Assembly: GCF_005887635.2 (NCBI RefSeq)
Contig: NZ_CP040818.1
Coordinates: 558,001 to 622,000, forward strand
DNA length: 64,000 nt
Reading direction: 5' to 3'
Source: Paroceanicella profunda
GTDB lineage: Bacteria; Pseudomonadota; Alphaproteobacteria; Rhodobacterales; Rhodobacteraceae
The translations under genes and the position numbers were made by a program. Below are positions 26,304 to 35,856 of this stretch, one piece after another; positions within the stretch are counted from its first letter, which is position 1, and every line of letters starts with the position of its first letter. Under the pieces are notes generated by a model. That model saw nothing but the letters and a program-made list of their open reading frames with translations, was not told the origin of the DNA and did not search any database.

Positions 26304-26352
26304 GCGGCCCAAGGCCCGCTATTCTCCGCCGCAACCGAGGGAGCCCAGAGGC

Positions 26353-27132
26353 ATGACCGAGACACCGCGCGTGACCGTGATCGCGCCCATGAAGAATGAA
26401 GAGCTGAACGTGGCAACGCTGGCCGAGGAGATCGGCGCGGCGATGGCCCCGCTGGCACCCTTCGAGGTGATCTTCGTCAACGACGGCTCCACCGACGACA
26501 CCGCCGGCGCCATCGCCCGCACGCGCGCCCGCTTCCCCTGGCTGCGCGAAGTCCGCCACGCCGCGAGCTGCGGCCAGTCCGCCGCCGTGCTCTCCGGCGT
26601 GCGCGCGGCCACGGCGCCTGTCTGCTGCACGCTCGACGGAGACGGGCAGAACCCGCCCTCCGAACTGCCCAACCTCCTTGCCCCGCTGCTGGCGGACACC
26701 ACCGGCACCGTCGGCCTCGTCGCCGGGCAGCGGGTTGACCGGCAGGACACCGCCTCCAAGCGCCTCGGCTCACGCGCCGCGAACGCCCTGCGCCGCAGGC
26801 TGCTGAAGGATGACACCCGCGACACCGGCTGCGGGCTGAAGGCCTTTCCACGCCAGGTTTTCCTGTCCCTCCCGTTCTTCGACCATATTCACCGCTATCT
26901 GCCGGCCATGGTGAAGCGGGAAGGTTACCAGATCGTTCTCGTGGACGTGACACATCGCGCCCGCGCCGAAGGCCGCTCGAACTACACGAATTTCGGCCGG
27001 GCGATGGTCGGGGTTCTCGATCTCGTCGGGGTCTGGTGGCTGCTGCGGCGGCGCAAGGTGCAACGGGTGGTCCATTCCGACGCCTGGCAGGGCGCGGCCG
27101 CCCGCCTGCCCGCCGGAGGCGACGCGGCATGA
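26353..27132 (+). CDS. GT2 polyprenyl-phosphate glycosyltransferase (DPM1/ArnC-like)
   Basis: The 259-residue GT-A enzyme begins with 'VTVIAPMKNEELNVATLAEEI' and carries the metal/nucleotide motifs FVNDGSTDDT (about residues 40-49) and TLDGDGQNPPSEL, then 'DTGCGLKAFPRQVFLSLPFFDHIHRYLPAMVKREGY'. It lacks the two C-terminal membrane helices of ArnC, so it is the soluble DPM1-like type, which loads a sugar onto a polyprenyl phosphate. Directly upstream lies the ArnT-like transferase and its stop overlaps the LAB_N start, so the product is probably the donor for that transferase. Confidence 0.88.
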   Translation: MTETPRVTVIAPMKNEELNVATLAEEIGAAMAPLAPFEVIFVNDGSTDDTAGAIARTRARFPWLREVRHAASCGQSAAVLSGVRAATAPVCCTLDGDGQNPPSELPNLLAPLLADTTGTVGLVAGQRVDRQDTASKRLGSRAANALRRRLLKDDTRDTGCGLKAFPRQVFLSLPFFDHIHRYLPAMVKREGYQIVLVDVTHRARAEGRSNYTNFGRAMVGVLDLVGVWWLLRRRKVQRVVHSDAWQGAAARLPAGGDAA

Positions 27133-27476
27133 CCGATGCCCCGCACTGGCTGATGCGGCTGCTGCTCGTGGACAGCTGGTGGGGCGTGTGGCTGGCCCTG
27201 TTCGGCCTGCTTGCCCAGGGCATCTTCATGGCGCGGATGCTGGTGCAATGGGTGGCCTCCGAGCGCGCCCGCGCCTCGGTGGTGCCGGTGTCGTTCTGGT
27301 GGCTGTCGCTGGCCGGCTCGGTCCTGCTGCTGGCCTATGGCGCGCTACGCGAGGACGTGGTGATCATCTCCGCGCAGCTCTTCGGCTTCATCGTCTACGG
27401 GCGCAACCTGTGGCTCATCCGCGGCACCCGGCGCATCGAACATTCCGCCGCCGGCCCGCGCGGCCCCCGCGCTTGA
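27129..27476 (+). CDS. LAB_N (lipid A biosynthesis N-terminal domain) membrane protein
   Basis: The 115-residue protein has three membrane segments and the LAB_N signature 'LFGLLAQGIFMARMLVQWVASERARASVVPVSFWWLSLAGSVLLLAYGALREDVVIISAQLFGFIVYGRNL'. The domain is named from fusions to lipid-A-disaccharide synthase, but free-standing versions accompany lipid-linked glycosyltransferases and are proposed to be small flippase-like, PQ-loop-related membrane proteins. Its ATG overlaps the GT2 stop by 4 bp (ATGA), tying the three genes into one module. Its function in lipid A or glycan modification is inferred from this context. Confidence 0.85.
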   Translation: MTDAPHWLMRLLLVDSWWGVWLALFGLLAQGIFMARMLVQWVASERARASVVPVSFWWLSLAGSVLLLAYGALREDVVIISAQLFGFIVYGRNLWLIRGTRRIEHSAAGPRGPRA

Positions 27477-27529
27477 TACATGATTAACCGCTCCTCTCTA
27501 TCGTCGGCGCGTGTATCGGGGACCGCACG

Positions 27530-28162
27530 ATGGAAACACTTGAGTACGAAGACCTCCGCCTGGCCTACAAACCCTTCCTGAGGCCGCCGGGGCTGGAGGC
27601 GCGGCTGCGCGATGCCTTCCGGCTCGACGCGCGCTTCACGGAGGAATATCCGGGGCTTCGCCACCTTCTGCTGGCCCGGCGCGAGACGTTCGCCGACGAC
27701 ATGCTGCGCTTTCTCACCACGCATGACGCGATCGACAGCCGCTTCGCCGTCCGCGACATGACGCTGTGCCGCAGGCTGGCGGAGGCGCATCTGCGCAACA
27801 TCCTGCCCGGCAAGTTCGGCGACACCTACCTCTCCGGGCTGGAGGACCTGGCCCTGCTGCTGGCCCGGCACAACACGTCGATGCTGTGGATCGACGCGGC
27901 CTATCACGACCTGTCGCTGAGCTTCATGGACCAGATCGTGACGCACCAGGCGATGACCAACCCCATCCTGCGCCGCGGCGCCTACCGTTCGCTGGCCACC
28001 TGGATCATGCTGGAAACCAGCCAGTTTCGCCGCGTGTTCTGCGAATATGCCCGCCTCCTGCGTCATGAGGCCGGCCCGGACCCGGACGCTCCGCCCCCAG
28101 ACGCGGCGGATTTTTCCGAGCGCCTGCGCCGCATTTCCGCCGGCTTGCTGCGCCCCGACTGA
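27530..28162 (+). CDS. Possible stand-alone globin-sensor-like protein
   Basis: I do not recognise this 210-residue all-helical protein by name. Its middle, 'RRLAEAHLRNILPGKFGDTYLSGLEDLALLLARHN' (about residues 81-115), resembles the F-helix of globin-coupled sensors and protoglobins, where a proximal haem His lies in a 'GxAHxxxxLPxxWY' setting; here that would be His87. Aromatic residues near the start (YKPFLRPP) and a long C-terminal amphipathic helix would complete a single globin domain with no output domain. The tail (residues 178-210) is Pro/Asp-rich. It lies between LAB_N and pyrG. Haem binding is a guess until tested. Confidence 0.45.
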   Translation: METLEYEDLRLAYKPFLRPPGLEARLRDAFRLDARFTEEYPGLRHLLLARRETFADDMLRFLTTHDAIDSRFAVRDMTLCRRLAEAHLRNILPGKFGDTYLSGLEDLALLLARHNTSMLWIDAAYHDLSLSFMDQIVTHQAMTNPILRRGAYRSLATWIMLETSQFRRVFCEYARLLRHEAGPDPDAPPPDAADFSERLRRISAGLLRPD

Positions 28163-28340
28163 GGGGGGCCCACGGGGCGACGGAGCCTGCCGCGAAGCCG
28201 GCGGCCGACAATTTGCCACAACATGTCGGGTTCGGCTTGCCGCGGCCCCCCGAATCCAGTAGTCCTCAAATCCCGTGATACAGCATTCATGGCTGCGCAA
28301 CATTGCGTCGTGCAGCCCGCAGAACGGGAAATATCGAGCA

Positions 28341-29984
28341 ATGGCGCGCTTCATCTTCATCACCGGCGGGGTTGTCTCCTCACTCGGAAAGGGGCTCACC
28401 GCCGCGGCTCTCGGCGCGTTGCTGCAGGCACGGGGATATTCCGTGCGGCTGCGCAAGCTCGACCCCTACCTCAACGTCGACCCCGGCACGATGTCGCCCT
28501 TCGAACATGGCGAGGTCTTCGTGACCGACGACGGGGCGGAAACCGATCTCGACCTCGGCCACTACGAACGCTTCACCGGCGTCGCGGCGCGCAGGACCGA
28601 TTCGATCTCCTCCGGCCGGATCTACTCCAACGTGCTCGAGAAGGAGCGCCGGGGGGACTACCTCGGCCGCACCATCCAGGTGATTCCGCACGTCACCAAT
28701 GAAATCAAGGACTTCATCTCGATCGGAGAGGATGAGGTCGACTTCATGCTCTGCGAGATCGGCGGCACCGTCGGCGACATCGAGGGCCTGCCCTTCTTCG
28801 AGGCCATCCGCCAGTTCGCGCAGGAAAAGCCGCGCGGCCAATGCGTGTTCATGCATCTCACCCTGCTGCCCTACGTGGCCGCCTCCGGTGAGCTGAAGAC
28901 CAAGCCGACCCAGCATTCGGTGAAGGAGATGCGCTCCATCGGCCTCGCGCCGGACGTGCTCGTCTGTCGCACGGACCGGGAGATCCCGGAGCGCGAGCGC
29001 GAGAAGATCGCGCTGTTCTGCAACGTGCGCAAGGAAGCGGTGATCCCGGCGATGGATCTCACCTCCATCTACGAGGCGCCCACCGCCTTCCACGCCGTGG
29101 GCCTGGACCAGGCCATCCTCGACGCGTTCAGCATCTCGCCCGCGCCACGGCCCGACCTTGCCCGCTGGGAGGAGGTCTGCGACCGGATCGAGAATCCGGA
29201 CGGTGAGGTGCGCGTCGGCATCGTGGGCAAGTACACCCAGCTCGAGGACGCCTACAAATCCATTGCCGAGGCGCTGACGCATGGCGGCATCCGCAACCGG
29301 GTGAAGGTGCGGGCGGAGTGGATCGACGCCGAGATCTTCGAGCGCGAGGACCCGGCAGCCTATCTGGAAAACCTGCACGCGATCCTGGTGCCCGGCGGCT
29401 TCGGCGAGCGTGGCACCGAGGGCATGGTGCGCGCCGCGCGTTTCGCGCGCGAACGCCGGATCCCCTACATGGGCATCTGCCTCGGCATGCAGATGGCGGT
29501 CGTGGAAGCGCTGCGCTCGCTCGGCGGCATCGAACGGGCCGGCTCCGAGGAGTTCGATGTCGAGACCGGCGACAAGCGGTTCGAGCCGGTCATCTACCAC
29601 ATGAAGGAATGGCTCGAGGGCAACCGCAAGGTCATCCGCGATCTCGCCGACGACAAGGGCGGCACCATGCGGCTGGGCGCCTATACCGCGACGCTGAAGA
29701 AGGATTCGCATGTCGCCGAAATCTACGGCAACACCACGATTTCCGAGCGCCATCGCCACCGTTTCGAGGTCGACATCCGCTATCGCCAGACGCTGGAGGA
29801 GAACGGGCTGTGCTTCTCCGGCCTGTCGCCGGACGGCCGCCTGCCGGAGATCGTCGAGATCCCGGACCATCCGTGGTTCGTCGGCGTGCAGTTCCATCCG
29901 GAGCTCAAGTCGAAGCCGCTGGAGCCGCACCCGCTCTTCGCGGATTTCGTGCGCGCCGCGGTGGAGCAGTCGCGGCTGGTCTGA
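28341..29984 (+). CDS. pyrG: CTP synthase
   Basis: The 547-residue enzyme makes CTP from UTP and glutamine. The N-terminal synthetase domain has the P-loop [17 protein letters not shown] and the Mg/ATP motif [38 protein letters not shown]; the C-terminal class I glutamine amidotransferase domain carries the nucleophile in [10 protein letters not shown], the Gly-rich oxyanion motif PGGFGERG and the final catalytic His-Pro-Glu at [10 protein letters not shown]. Full family length. The ATG at 28341 gives the canonical [10 protein letters not shown] start. It sits 178 bp behind the globin-like gene, so it probably has its own promoter. Confidence 0.97.
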   Translation: MARFIFITGGVVSSLGKGLTAAALGALLQARGYSVRLRKLDPYLNVDPGTMSPFEHGEVFVTDDGAETDLDLGHYERFTGVAARRTDSISSGRIYSNVLEKERRGDYLGRTIQVIPHVTNEIKDFISIGEDEVDFMLCEIGGTVGDIEGLPFFEAIRQFAQEKPRGQCVFMHLTLLPYVAASGELKTKPTQHSVKEMRSIGLAPDVLVCRTDREIPEREREKIALFCNVRKEAVIPAMDLTSIYEAPTAFHAVGLDQAILDAFSISPAPRPDLARWEEVCDRIENPDGEVRVGIVGKYTQLEDAYKSIAEALTHGGIRNRVKVRAEWIDAEIFEREDPAAYLENLHAILVPGGFGERGTEGMVRAARFARERRIPYMGICLGMQMAVVEALRSLGGIERAGSEEFDVETGDKRFEPVIYHMKEWLEGNRKVIRDLADDKGGTMRLGAYTATLKKDSHVAEIYGNTTISERHRHRFEVDIRYRQTLEENGLCFSGLSPDGRLPEIVEIPDHPWFVGVQFHPELKSKPLEPHPLFADFVRAAVEQSRLV

Positions 29985-30069
29985 AGACCGTGTCGGGGCG
30001 AACCCGCTCTTGCCGCACCTGCGCGCCGGCTCTAGGTTGGCGCGAGCCTGACAGGAAAGCGAGAGTCCC

Positions 30070-31464
30070 ATGCCCCGATCCCGGGCCTGTTTCGGTCGAC
30101 TGAGCGGGTTGGCGGCCCTGGCCGCTGCCCTGCCGGTCGTCCTCAGCGCGCAGACGGTTCCGACCGGCTGGGCCACCGCGGCGCGGATCGCCCGCGTCGA
30201 TGTTGCGGCGTCCCCCGCGCCACTGCCGGCCTGGGTCGCGGAGAGCGTGCCGGGCAGCGAGGCCGGGCTCGAGGATGTCCTGCGCCGCGCGATGCGCCAG
30301 CTCGGCGCGAACATGGCAGGCCCCCTGGCCCTGCGCATGACCATCGCGGCGGAGCCGGGCCCGGGCGACACGCTCGCGGTGCGCTACGCCCTGTCCGACC
30401 CTGCCGGCACCCCGCTCGCCCGCAGCGAGGCCCGGCCCCTGCCGCGCCCCGGCGGCACCCTCGGATCCGCCACCGCGCAGCTGACCGACCGCGTCGCCCG
30501 CGACGCGGGAGACTGGATCACGGGCCTCGGCTGCCTGCCGGACAATTGTGCGGTGGCCCCCGAATCCGCCAGCGCGCCAGCGGCCGCGCCGGATGACAGC
30601 GGCCCCACCCTGGTGGCCCGCCTGTTCGGCTTCCTGGAGCAGGAGGTCCCCCCGGCGGAGGCCGGCCCGCCGGCCGAGGATGACACCCCCACGGCGCAGG
30701 CGCCCCGGGTGACGGCCCCTCCGGCCCACGCAACGCGCCCTGGCGCGACTGCCGATGCGCGGGCCGCCATCCAGCCGCCGGCGCCTTCCCCGGCGGCGGC
30801 CATGTCCCCGGCTGCGACAGCAACCCCGTCGGGGACCGGATCCCCGGCGGCGACCGCATCCTCGGCGGCAGCCACCTCTCCGACGTCAGCCACCTCCCCG
30901 ACGGTGGCCGCAGCCCCGGCGGCAGCCGGGTCGCCAGCGGCGGCGGCCACTGCCACGTCCGCTCCCCCGCCGGTCGAGACGCCCCGGCCGGAGCTCACCG
31001 GGCTGGTCGCCGATATCCTGCGCGCGGAACAGGATGCGCGCGCCGAGATCGCCTCTTCCGCGGAGAGTGCGGCGTCGACGGCGCAGGTCGCTCCGCCCCG
31101 GGCCGCGGCCCCGATGGCGGTTGCGGCGGCGACGCCCGCCCGGGAGCGCGTTCCGGCCGCAGCGGCACCGGTTGCCGCCGCGCCGGCCGCCCCGTTGCCA
31201 CGCGTTCCCGGCCGCTGGATCGGGTCCACTCCGGCGGAGGTCGCACCCGGCGGGAAGGCGGGGACCTGGGTGCGGACACCGATGGTCGAGACGGAGACCG
31301 CCGGTTGGGCCATGGTCGAAGCGACCGGCGCGACCGCGCAGATCACCCTGCTACCGGCCGAGATGCGCCTCGACCAGGCCGCCTCCCTGTCAACCGCCGC
31401 GGCCGATGCGCTGAAGGTGCCGGCCGGCAGCGCCGCGGCGCTGTCGCTCTACGTGGCGCGCTAG
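30070..31464 (+). CDS. Secreted Ala/Pro-rich protein of unknown function
   Basis: The 464-residue protein has a likely Sec signal (about residues 1-27, ending VVLSAQ). It has three regions: residues 28-185 form a structured beta/alpha region with two Cys (CLPDNC); about residues 190-330 are low-complexity Ala/Pro/Thr/Ser (PAATATPSGTGSPAAT type), a likely flexible spacer; and the last ~85 residues (GRWIGSTPAEVAPGGKAGTWV... LSTAAADALKVPAGSAAALSLYVAR) form a conserved-looking domain whose end faintly recalls the RlpA-type double-psi barrel. A periplasmic or cell-wall-spanning role fits. I assign no function. Its neighbours give no clue. Confidence 0.65.
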   Translation: MPRSRACFGRLSGLAALAAALPVVLSAQTVPTGWATAARIARVDVAASPAPLPAWVAESVPGSEAGLEDVLRRAMRQLGANMAGPLALRMTIAAEPGPGDTLAVRYALSDPAGTPLARSEARPLPRPGGTLGSATAQLTDRVARDAGDWITGLGCLPDNCAVAPESASAPAAAPDDSGPTLVARLFGFLEQEVPPAEAGPPAEDDTPTAQAPRVTAPPAHATRPGATADARAAIQPPAPSPAAAMSPAATATPSGTGSPAATASSAAATSPTSATSPTVAAAPAAAGSPAAAATATSAPPPVETPRPELTGLVADILRAEQDARAEIASSAESAASTAQVAPPRAAAPMAVAAATPARERVPAAAAPVAAAPAAPLPRVPGRWIGSTPAEVAPGGKAGTWVRTPMVETETAGWAMVEATGATAQITLLPAEMRLDQAASLSTAAADALKVPAGSAAALSLYVAR

Positions 31465-31729
31465 GCGCTCCCGCGCCCGCCCCGATCAGGGCATTGAGCG
31501 CGGGGAAGGCGATCCCTTCGAGCCGGCACACATTCGGCCACCCGGTCCGAGCCGCGCTCGATGCGCTCCACCGCGGCGATGGCGTCGGCGCCCCGGCCCT
31601 GCCGCTCCCCGGTGCCGGGCGAGACGGGGCCCACAGGGTCACCGTCCGGCCCGGCGCTTCGACAGTGGAGCGGATCGTGGCCGGGATCTCCTCCAACGCC
31701 CCGGCCGTCCACCTCGCGCCCGGCGTCAT
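31465..31729 (-). pseudogene. Possible decayed gene fragment, unassigned
   Basis: On the minus strand a start at 31729 reads MTPGARWTAGALEEIPATIR, then STVEAPGRTVTLWAPSRP. A second frame then reads DAIAAVERIERGSDRVAECV, and the first frame resumes as VCRLEGIAFPALNALIGAG. The amino-acid composition looks protein-like in alternating frames, as in a frameshifted remnant. I cannot match it to a family. It may equally be chance in GC-rich DNA. Confidence 0.2.
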
Positions 31730-32324
31730 TGAGGGCAGCCGGGGGCGTCACGCTCCCGGGCTGTGCGGATGCTCCCGATATCCGGTTGAGCAGGGTCCCC
31801 GTCGGAGAGGGCGCCGAGCACGGAGCGGGCATCGCCAGGCCCGGCACGGACAGTCCCGGGCTTCGGCCGCAAGGGCAGAGAGAGGCCCACGCCCCGAGGG
31901 CTGAACCGTCATGCAGCCGCCCTGCATGGAAAAGGGGCGGCCGGATCCGTTCAACGGCGGGGCGTCGATCCGTCTCAGCCATGGCAGGGACTGCGCCCGT
32001 GCCGGACGGACCGCTGCGAGAAAGCTCGGCCGGCCGCGGTTGAGTGAGACGCCCCCCTCCCCGGCGATCCGGAAGACGCCGGGCAGGCGGCGATCGGCAC
32101 GGGACATCCCGGAAACACCTCCTGCCGGCCCGGGCCGAGCGACACGTCCGACGGGACACACCTTGCAGGCCGGCGGCAGAGGTCTCAGGGGTCCGCGCCC
32201 GGTCATCCCGCCGGCGCTCCGTGCCCGGCGCGCGAACAAATCGCCGGCGCGGCGGCCGTCCTGTGGCGAGGGACGCGGAAACCGGGTATGGGAGGCGGCA
32301 CGCAGAGACCAGGAGGAACAGGAC
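31730..32324. other. Gene-free GC-rich stretch before the ABC operon
   Basis: I see no gene, repeat array or convincing promoter in this 595-bp stretch. The only clear signal is at its end: AGGAGG at 32311-32316, the ribosome site of the binding protein gene. Confidence 0.5.
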
Positions 32325-33932
32325 GTGACGGACCTCACCCGCAGAAGCGTTTTGCTCACCGCCGCCGCCGGCGCCCTCGCCCCGGTGCTGCCCCGCGCCG
32401 CCCTGGCCGACAGCCGCGCCGACACGGTGCGCTATGTCGTCGGCACGGTGTGGAACGGGCTGGACCCGGTGGGCTTCGGCAACAGCCGCGAGGCGATGGG
32501 CCTGAGCGCCAATGTCTATGACCGGCTGGTGCGCTTCGGGCGCAAGCGCGAGGGCGCGGCCTGGACCTTCGACTTCGACACCATCGAACCGGAGCTCTGC
32601 GAGAGCGTGAGCCGCAGCGCGGACGGGCTCACCCTCACCTTCCGGCTGCGCCCCGACGCGACCTGGCATGACGGCACCCCGGTGACCGCCGAGGACGTGA
32701 AATGGTCGCTGGACCGGGCGGTTTCGGCCGAGACGATGGGGCGGGCGCAGCTTGCAACCGGCTCGCTCGCCGACCCGTCGCAGATCCGCATCCTGGACCC
32801 GTGCTGCGTCCGCGTGAGCCTGCCCCGGGCGGACCGGCTGGCCCTGCCCAATCTCGCCACAGTGCATGCCCCGATGATGAACTCCCGCGCCGCCCGGGCC
32901 CATGCCACGGCGCAGGACCCCTGGGCCACGGACTGGCTGCGCACCAACACCGCCGCGGGGGGCGCCTACCGGGTCGAGCGCATGAGCCCGGACGGCACGC
33001 AGGTGGTGCTCACCCGGTTCGAGGCGTGGAAGAGCGGCCCGCGGCCCGGGCTGGGCCGGGTGATCGTGCAGGCCGTGCCGGACCCCTCCACCCGGGCGCT
33101 GCTGATCGAGCGCGGGGACGCGGACCTCTGCCTCGACCTGCTGCCCGCCGACATCGAGCGGTTCGAGCGGGCGGGCGCGCCGCGGGTGCTGACGGCGGCA
33201 AAGCCCTCTGGCTTCACCGCGCTGTGCTTCAACACGCGGATGGCGCCGTTCGACGATGCGCGGGTGCGCCGGGCCGTGGCCCTTGCCCTGCCCTATGCGC
33301 AGATGTTCGAACAGGCCGCCTCGGGCCGCGGCGAGGCGCTGTCCGGCGCCGGCTGGACCGAGCCTCCAAGCGGCGATTTCCCCCAGCCGATGCCCTTCGA
33401 CACCGACATGGATGCGGCCGCGGCCCTGCTGGCGCAGGCCGGACTGGCCGACGGGTTCGACACCGAGCTGTTCTACGGGGTATCCAAGGCCACCTGGGCG
33501 GACCCGGCCGCCGCGCTGGCTCAGGAAGCCCTGTCGCGCCTGGGCATCCGGCTGCGCATCCGCAAGCTGCCGGACGCGCAGATGGCCGAGGTGATCACCG
33601 CGCGCAGCGCGCCGCTGCTGATGGAAAGCTCGGTGGCGCTGTTTCCCTCCACGGAATATTTCTTCCGCATCTTCCTCTCGGGCGACCAGCGCTGGAACTT
33701 CCCCGGCTGGGCCAACCCGGAGGTGGAGGCGCTGCTGCCGAAGGCGCGTTTCGAGCCCGATGCCGAGGCCTATGAGGCCATCGCCCGCCGGCTGGTGGCG
33801 CTGGCGGCCGAGGACGTGCCGATGGCGCCGCTCTGGCGGCCGGTGCAGGACATCGCGCTGGCGCAGGACCTGCAGGGCTATACCACCAGCTATTTCTACA
33901 AGGCTGACTTCCGTCAGCTCGAGCGGGGCTGA
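32325..33932 (+). CDS. ABC peptide-type transporter substrate-binding protein (SBP family 5)
   Basis: The 535-residue periplasmic binding protein belongs to the DppA/OppA/NikA family (SBP_bac_5): 'YVVGTVWNGLDPVGFGNSREAMGLSANVYDRLVRF', 'LTFRLRPDATWHDGTPVTAEDVKWSLDRAVS' and 'FNTRMAPFDDARVRRAVALALPYAQMF' are its landmarks. The N-terminus LTRRSVLLTAAAGALAPVLPRAALA has a twin Arg and hydrophobic core, so export may be by Tat. The GTG start at 32325 is fixed by a perfect AGGAGG eight bases upstream. The first gene of a complete four-gene importer; the ligand could be a peptide, opine or nickel chelate. Confidence 0.9.
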   Translation: MTDLTRRSVLLTAAAGALAPVLPRAALADSRADTVRYVVGTVWNGLDPVGFGNSREAMGLSANVYDRLVRFGRKREGAAWTFDFDTIEPELCESVSRSADGLTLTFRLRPDATWHDGTPVTAEDVKWSLDRAVSAETMGRAQLATGSLADPSQIRILDPCCVRVSLPRADRLALPNLATVHAPMMNSRAARAHATAQDPWATDWLRTNTAAGGAYRVERMSPDGTQVVLTRFEAWKSGPRPGLGRVIVQAVPDPSTRALLIERGDADLCLDLLPADIERFERAGAPRVLTAAKPSGFTALCFNTRMAPFDDARVRRAVALALPYAQMFEQAASGRGEALSGAGWTEPPSGDFPQPMPFDTDMDAAAALLAQAGLADGFDTELFYGVSKATWADPAAALAQEALSRLGIRLRIRKLPDAQMAEVITARSAPLLMESSVALFPSTEYFFRIFLSGDQRWNFPGWANPEVEALLPKARFEPDAEAYEAIARRLVALAAEDVPMAPLWRPVQDIALAQDLQGYTTSYFYKADFRQLERG

Positions 33933-33937
33933 CCCCC

Positions 33938-35023
33938 GTGCGGGCGCGGCCTGTGTCGCGACCGGGGTCCGGACTGGCACCGGGGCCGGCGCCGCGGCGC
34001 GGCACGGCGCTGGCCCGGGGGCTGGCGCTGCGCCTCGCGGCCACGGTGCCGGCGCTCTTCGGGGTGCTGGCGCTGTGCTTCGCGCTGATGCGGCTGCTGC
34101 CGGGGGACCCGGCCAGCCTGATCGCCTCCAGCCCCGGCGGCGACGCGGCCGAGCGGGCGGCCATCCGCGCGCAGCTCGGGCTCGACGCGCCGCTGCCCGC
34201 GCAGTTCGCCGGGTATCTGGGCAGCCTCGCCCGGGGGGACCTGGGGCGCTCGCTGCTCACCGGGCAGCCGGTCAGCGCCGACATCGCCGCGCGGCTGCCG
34301 GCCTCGCTGGAGCTCACGCTCTGCGGCTTCGCGCTGGCGCTCCTGGTGGCGCTGCCCTGCGGCCTGCTGGCGGCGCGGTGGCCGGGCGGGCCGCTCGACC
34401 ACCTCCTGCGGCTCGTCGCGGCCCTGGGCGCGGCGCTGCCGAGCTTCGTTACCGGGCTGCTGCTGATCCTGGTGTTCTACCACCTGCTCGGCTGGGCGCC
34501 GGACCCGACCGGGCGGTTCGACGTCTTCGCCGCGCCGCCCGCCCCGCGGACCGGGCTCGCGCTGGTCGACACGCTGCTGGCCGGCGATGCCGCTGCCTTT
34601 CGCGACGCAGCCTCCCGTCTGGTGCTGCCATCGCTCACGATGGCGCTGTTCGTTGCCGCCCCGCTGATGCGGGTGACGCGCGCGGCGCTGATCGCGGTGT
34701 TCGACAGCGGCTACATGCTCAATGCCAGGGCCCTCGGCCTCACCCGGCGGCAACGGCTGTGGACCTGGGGGGTCGGCACGGCGGCGGTGCCCGTGCTCAC
34801 CGTCTCGGCCACGCTCTTCGCCGCGATGCTGGGGGCGAGCGCGCTGGTGGAGAGCGTGTTCGCCTGGCCCGGCATCGGGCGCTACGCGGTGGAGGCCTTT
34901 CGCGCAGCGGATTTCGCCGCCGTGCAGGGCGTCGTGCTCACCATGGCGGCGGTGTTCGTGGTGCTCAACCTGGCGGTGGACCTGCTGGCGCTGCTGCTTG
35001 ACCCAAGGATGCTGCCGGCATGA
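33938..35023 (+). CDS. ABC transporter permease (DppB/OppB-like)
   Basis: The 361-residue permease has the BPD_transp_1 domain with about six membrane helices. Family landmarks are 'LCFALMRLLPGDPA' near residue 50, 'GDLGRSLLTGQPVSADIAARLPASLELTL', and the EAA loop 'DSGYMLNARALGLTRRQRLWTWGVGTAAVPVLTV'. It starts with GTG, 5 bp after the binding protein, with an unusually long Arg/Pro/Gly N-terminal tail (~30 residues) before the first helix, so the true start may be further in. Its stop overlaps the next ATG by 4 bp. Confidence 0.9.
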   Translation: MRARPVSRPGSGLAPGPAPRRGTALARGLALRLAATVPALFGVLALCFALMRLLPGDPASLIASSPGGDAAERAAIRAQLGLDAPLPAQFAGYLGSLARGDLGRSLLTGQPVSADIAARLPASLELTLCGFALALLVALPCGLLAARWPGGPLDHLLRLVAALGAALPSFVTGLLLILVFYHLLGWAPDPTGRFDVFAAPPAPRTGLALVDTLLAGDAAAFRDAASRLVLPSLTMALFVAAPLMRVTRAALIAVFDSGYMLNARALGLTRRQRLWTWGVGTAAVPVLTVSATLFAAMLGASALVESVFAWPGIGRYAVEAFRAADFAAVQGVVLTMAAVFVVLNLAVDLLALLLDPRMLPA

Positions 35024-35856
35024 GGCGGCGGCCCGGCGGGCTGGCCCTCGCGGGGCTGGGCGGGGTGGCGGTGCTGGCGCTGGTCGCGGTCCTGGGCCCG
35101 GCGCTGGCGCCCTTCGACCCGCTGGCCTCCGCCGCCGGCCCGGCCCTCGCGCCGCCCTCGGCCCGGCACTGGGCGGGCACGGACCAGATCGGCCGCGATG
35201 TCGCCAGCCGCCTGCTCCACGCCGCCCGGCTGGACCTGCGGCTCGCCCTCGGCGCGGTGGCGCTCTCGGCGGGGGTGGGGGCCACGCTGGGTGCGCTCTC
35301 GGGCTATGCCGGCGGCTGGGCGGACCGCGTGCTCGGCCGGCTCGTCGAGGTGGCGATGGCCTTCCCGCTCTTCGTGCTTGCCATGGCGCTGATCGCCGTG
35401 CTCGGGCCCTCCGAACGCGCCATCGTGCTGGCCACGGCGGCGATCAACCTGCCCGTCTTCATCCGCCTTGCCCGCAGCGAAACCGCGGCGCGGCGCAGCG
35501 CGGGCTGGGTGGAGGCGGCGCGGCTGGCGGGCAACGGCCCCGTCCGCGTGGTGACACGGTTCCTGCTGCCGGAGATTGCCCCGCTCCTCGCCGTCCAGGC
35601 CTCGGTGACACTGGGCTGGGCGCTGCTGAACGCGGCAGGCCTGTCGTTCCTCGGTCTGGGGATCGCGCCGCCGACGGCGGAATGGGGCATCATGGTGGCG
35701 GAAGGTGCGCGCTATCTCGCGGCCGGGAAATGGTGGCTCACCGCCTGCCCCGGCCTCGCCATCGCCGCCTCGGTGCTGTGCTTCAGCCTGGCGGGCGACG
35801 CGCTGCGCGACCTCGCCGCGCCCGGCGCAGGCGGCGCGCGCAGGTCGCGCGGATGA
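35020..35856 (+). CDS. ABC transporter permease (DppC/OppC-like)
   Basis: The 278-residue second permease has the C-subunit pattern: 'HWAGTDQIGRDVASRLLHAARLDLRLALGAVALSAGVGATLGALSGYAGGWAD' and the EAA loop 'GWVEAARLAGNGPVRVVTRFLLPEIAPLLAVQASVTLGWALLNAAGLSFLGLG'. Both ends overlap neighbours by 4 bp (ATGA), so the permeases and ATPase are translated as a coupled set. Confidence 0.92.
   Translation: MRRRPGGLALAGLGGVAVLALVAVLGPALAPFDPLASAAGPALAPPSARHWAGTDQIGRDVASRLLHAARLDLRLALGAVALSAGVGATLGALSGYAGGWADRVLGRLVEVAMAFPLFVLAMALIAVLGPSERAIVLATAAINLPVFIRLARSETAARRSAGWVEAARLAGNGPVRVVTRFLLPEIAPLLAVQASVTLGWALLNAAGLSFLGLGIAPPTAEWGIMVAEGARYLAAGKWWLTACPGLAIAASVLCFSLAGDALRDLAAPGAGGARRSRG

Noticed and set aside
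30520..30560. CLPDNC in the secreted protein as a thioredoxin-type redox site
   Set aside because: The spacing is CxxxxC, not CxxC, and no thioredoxin fold surrounds it.
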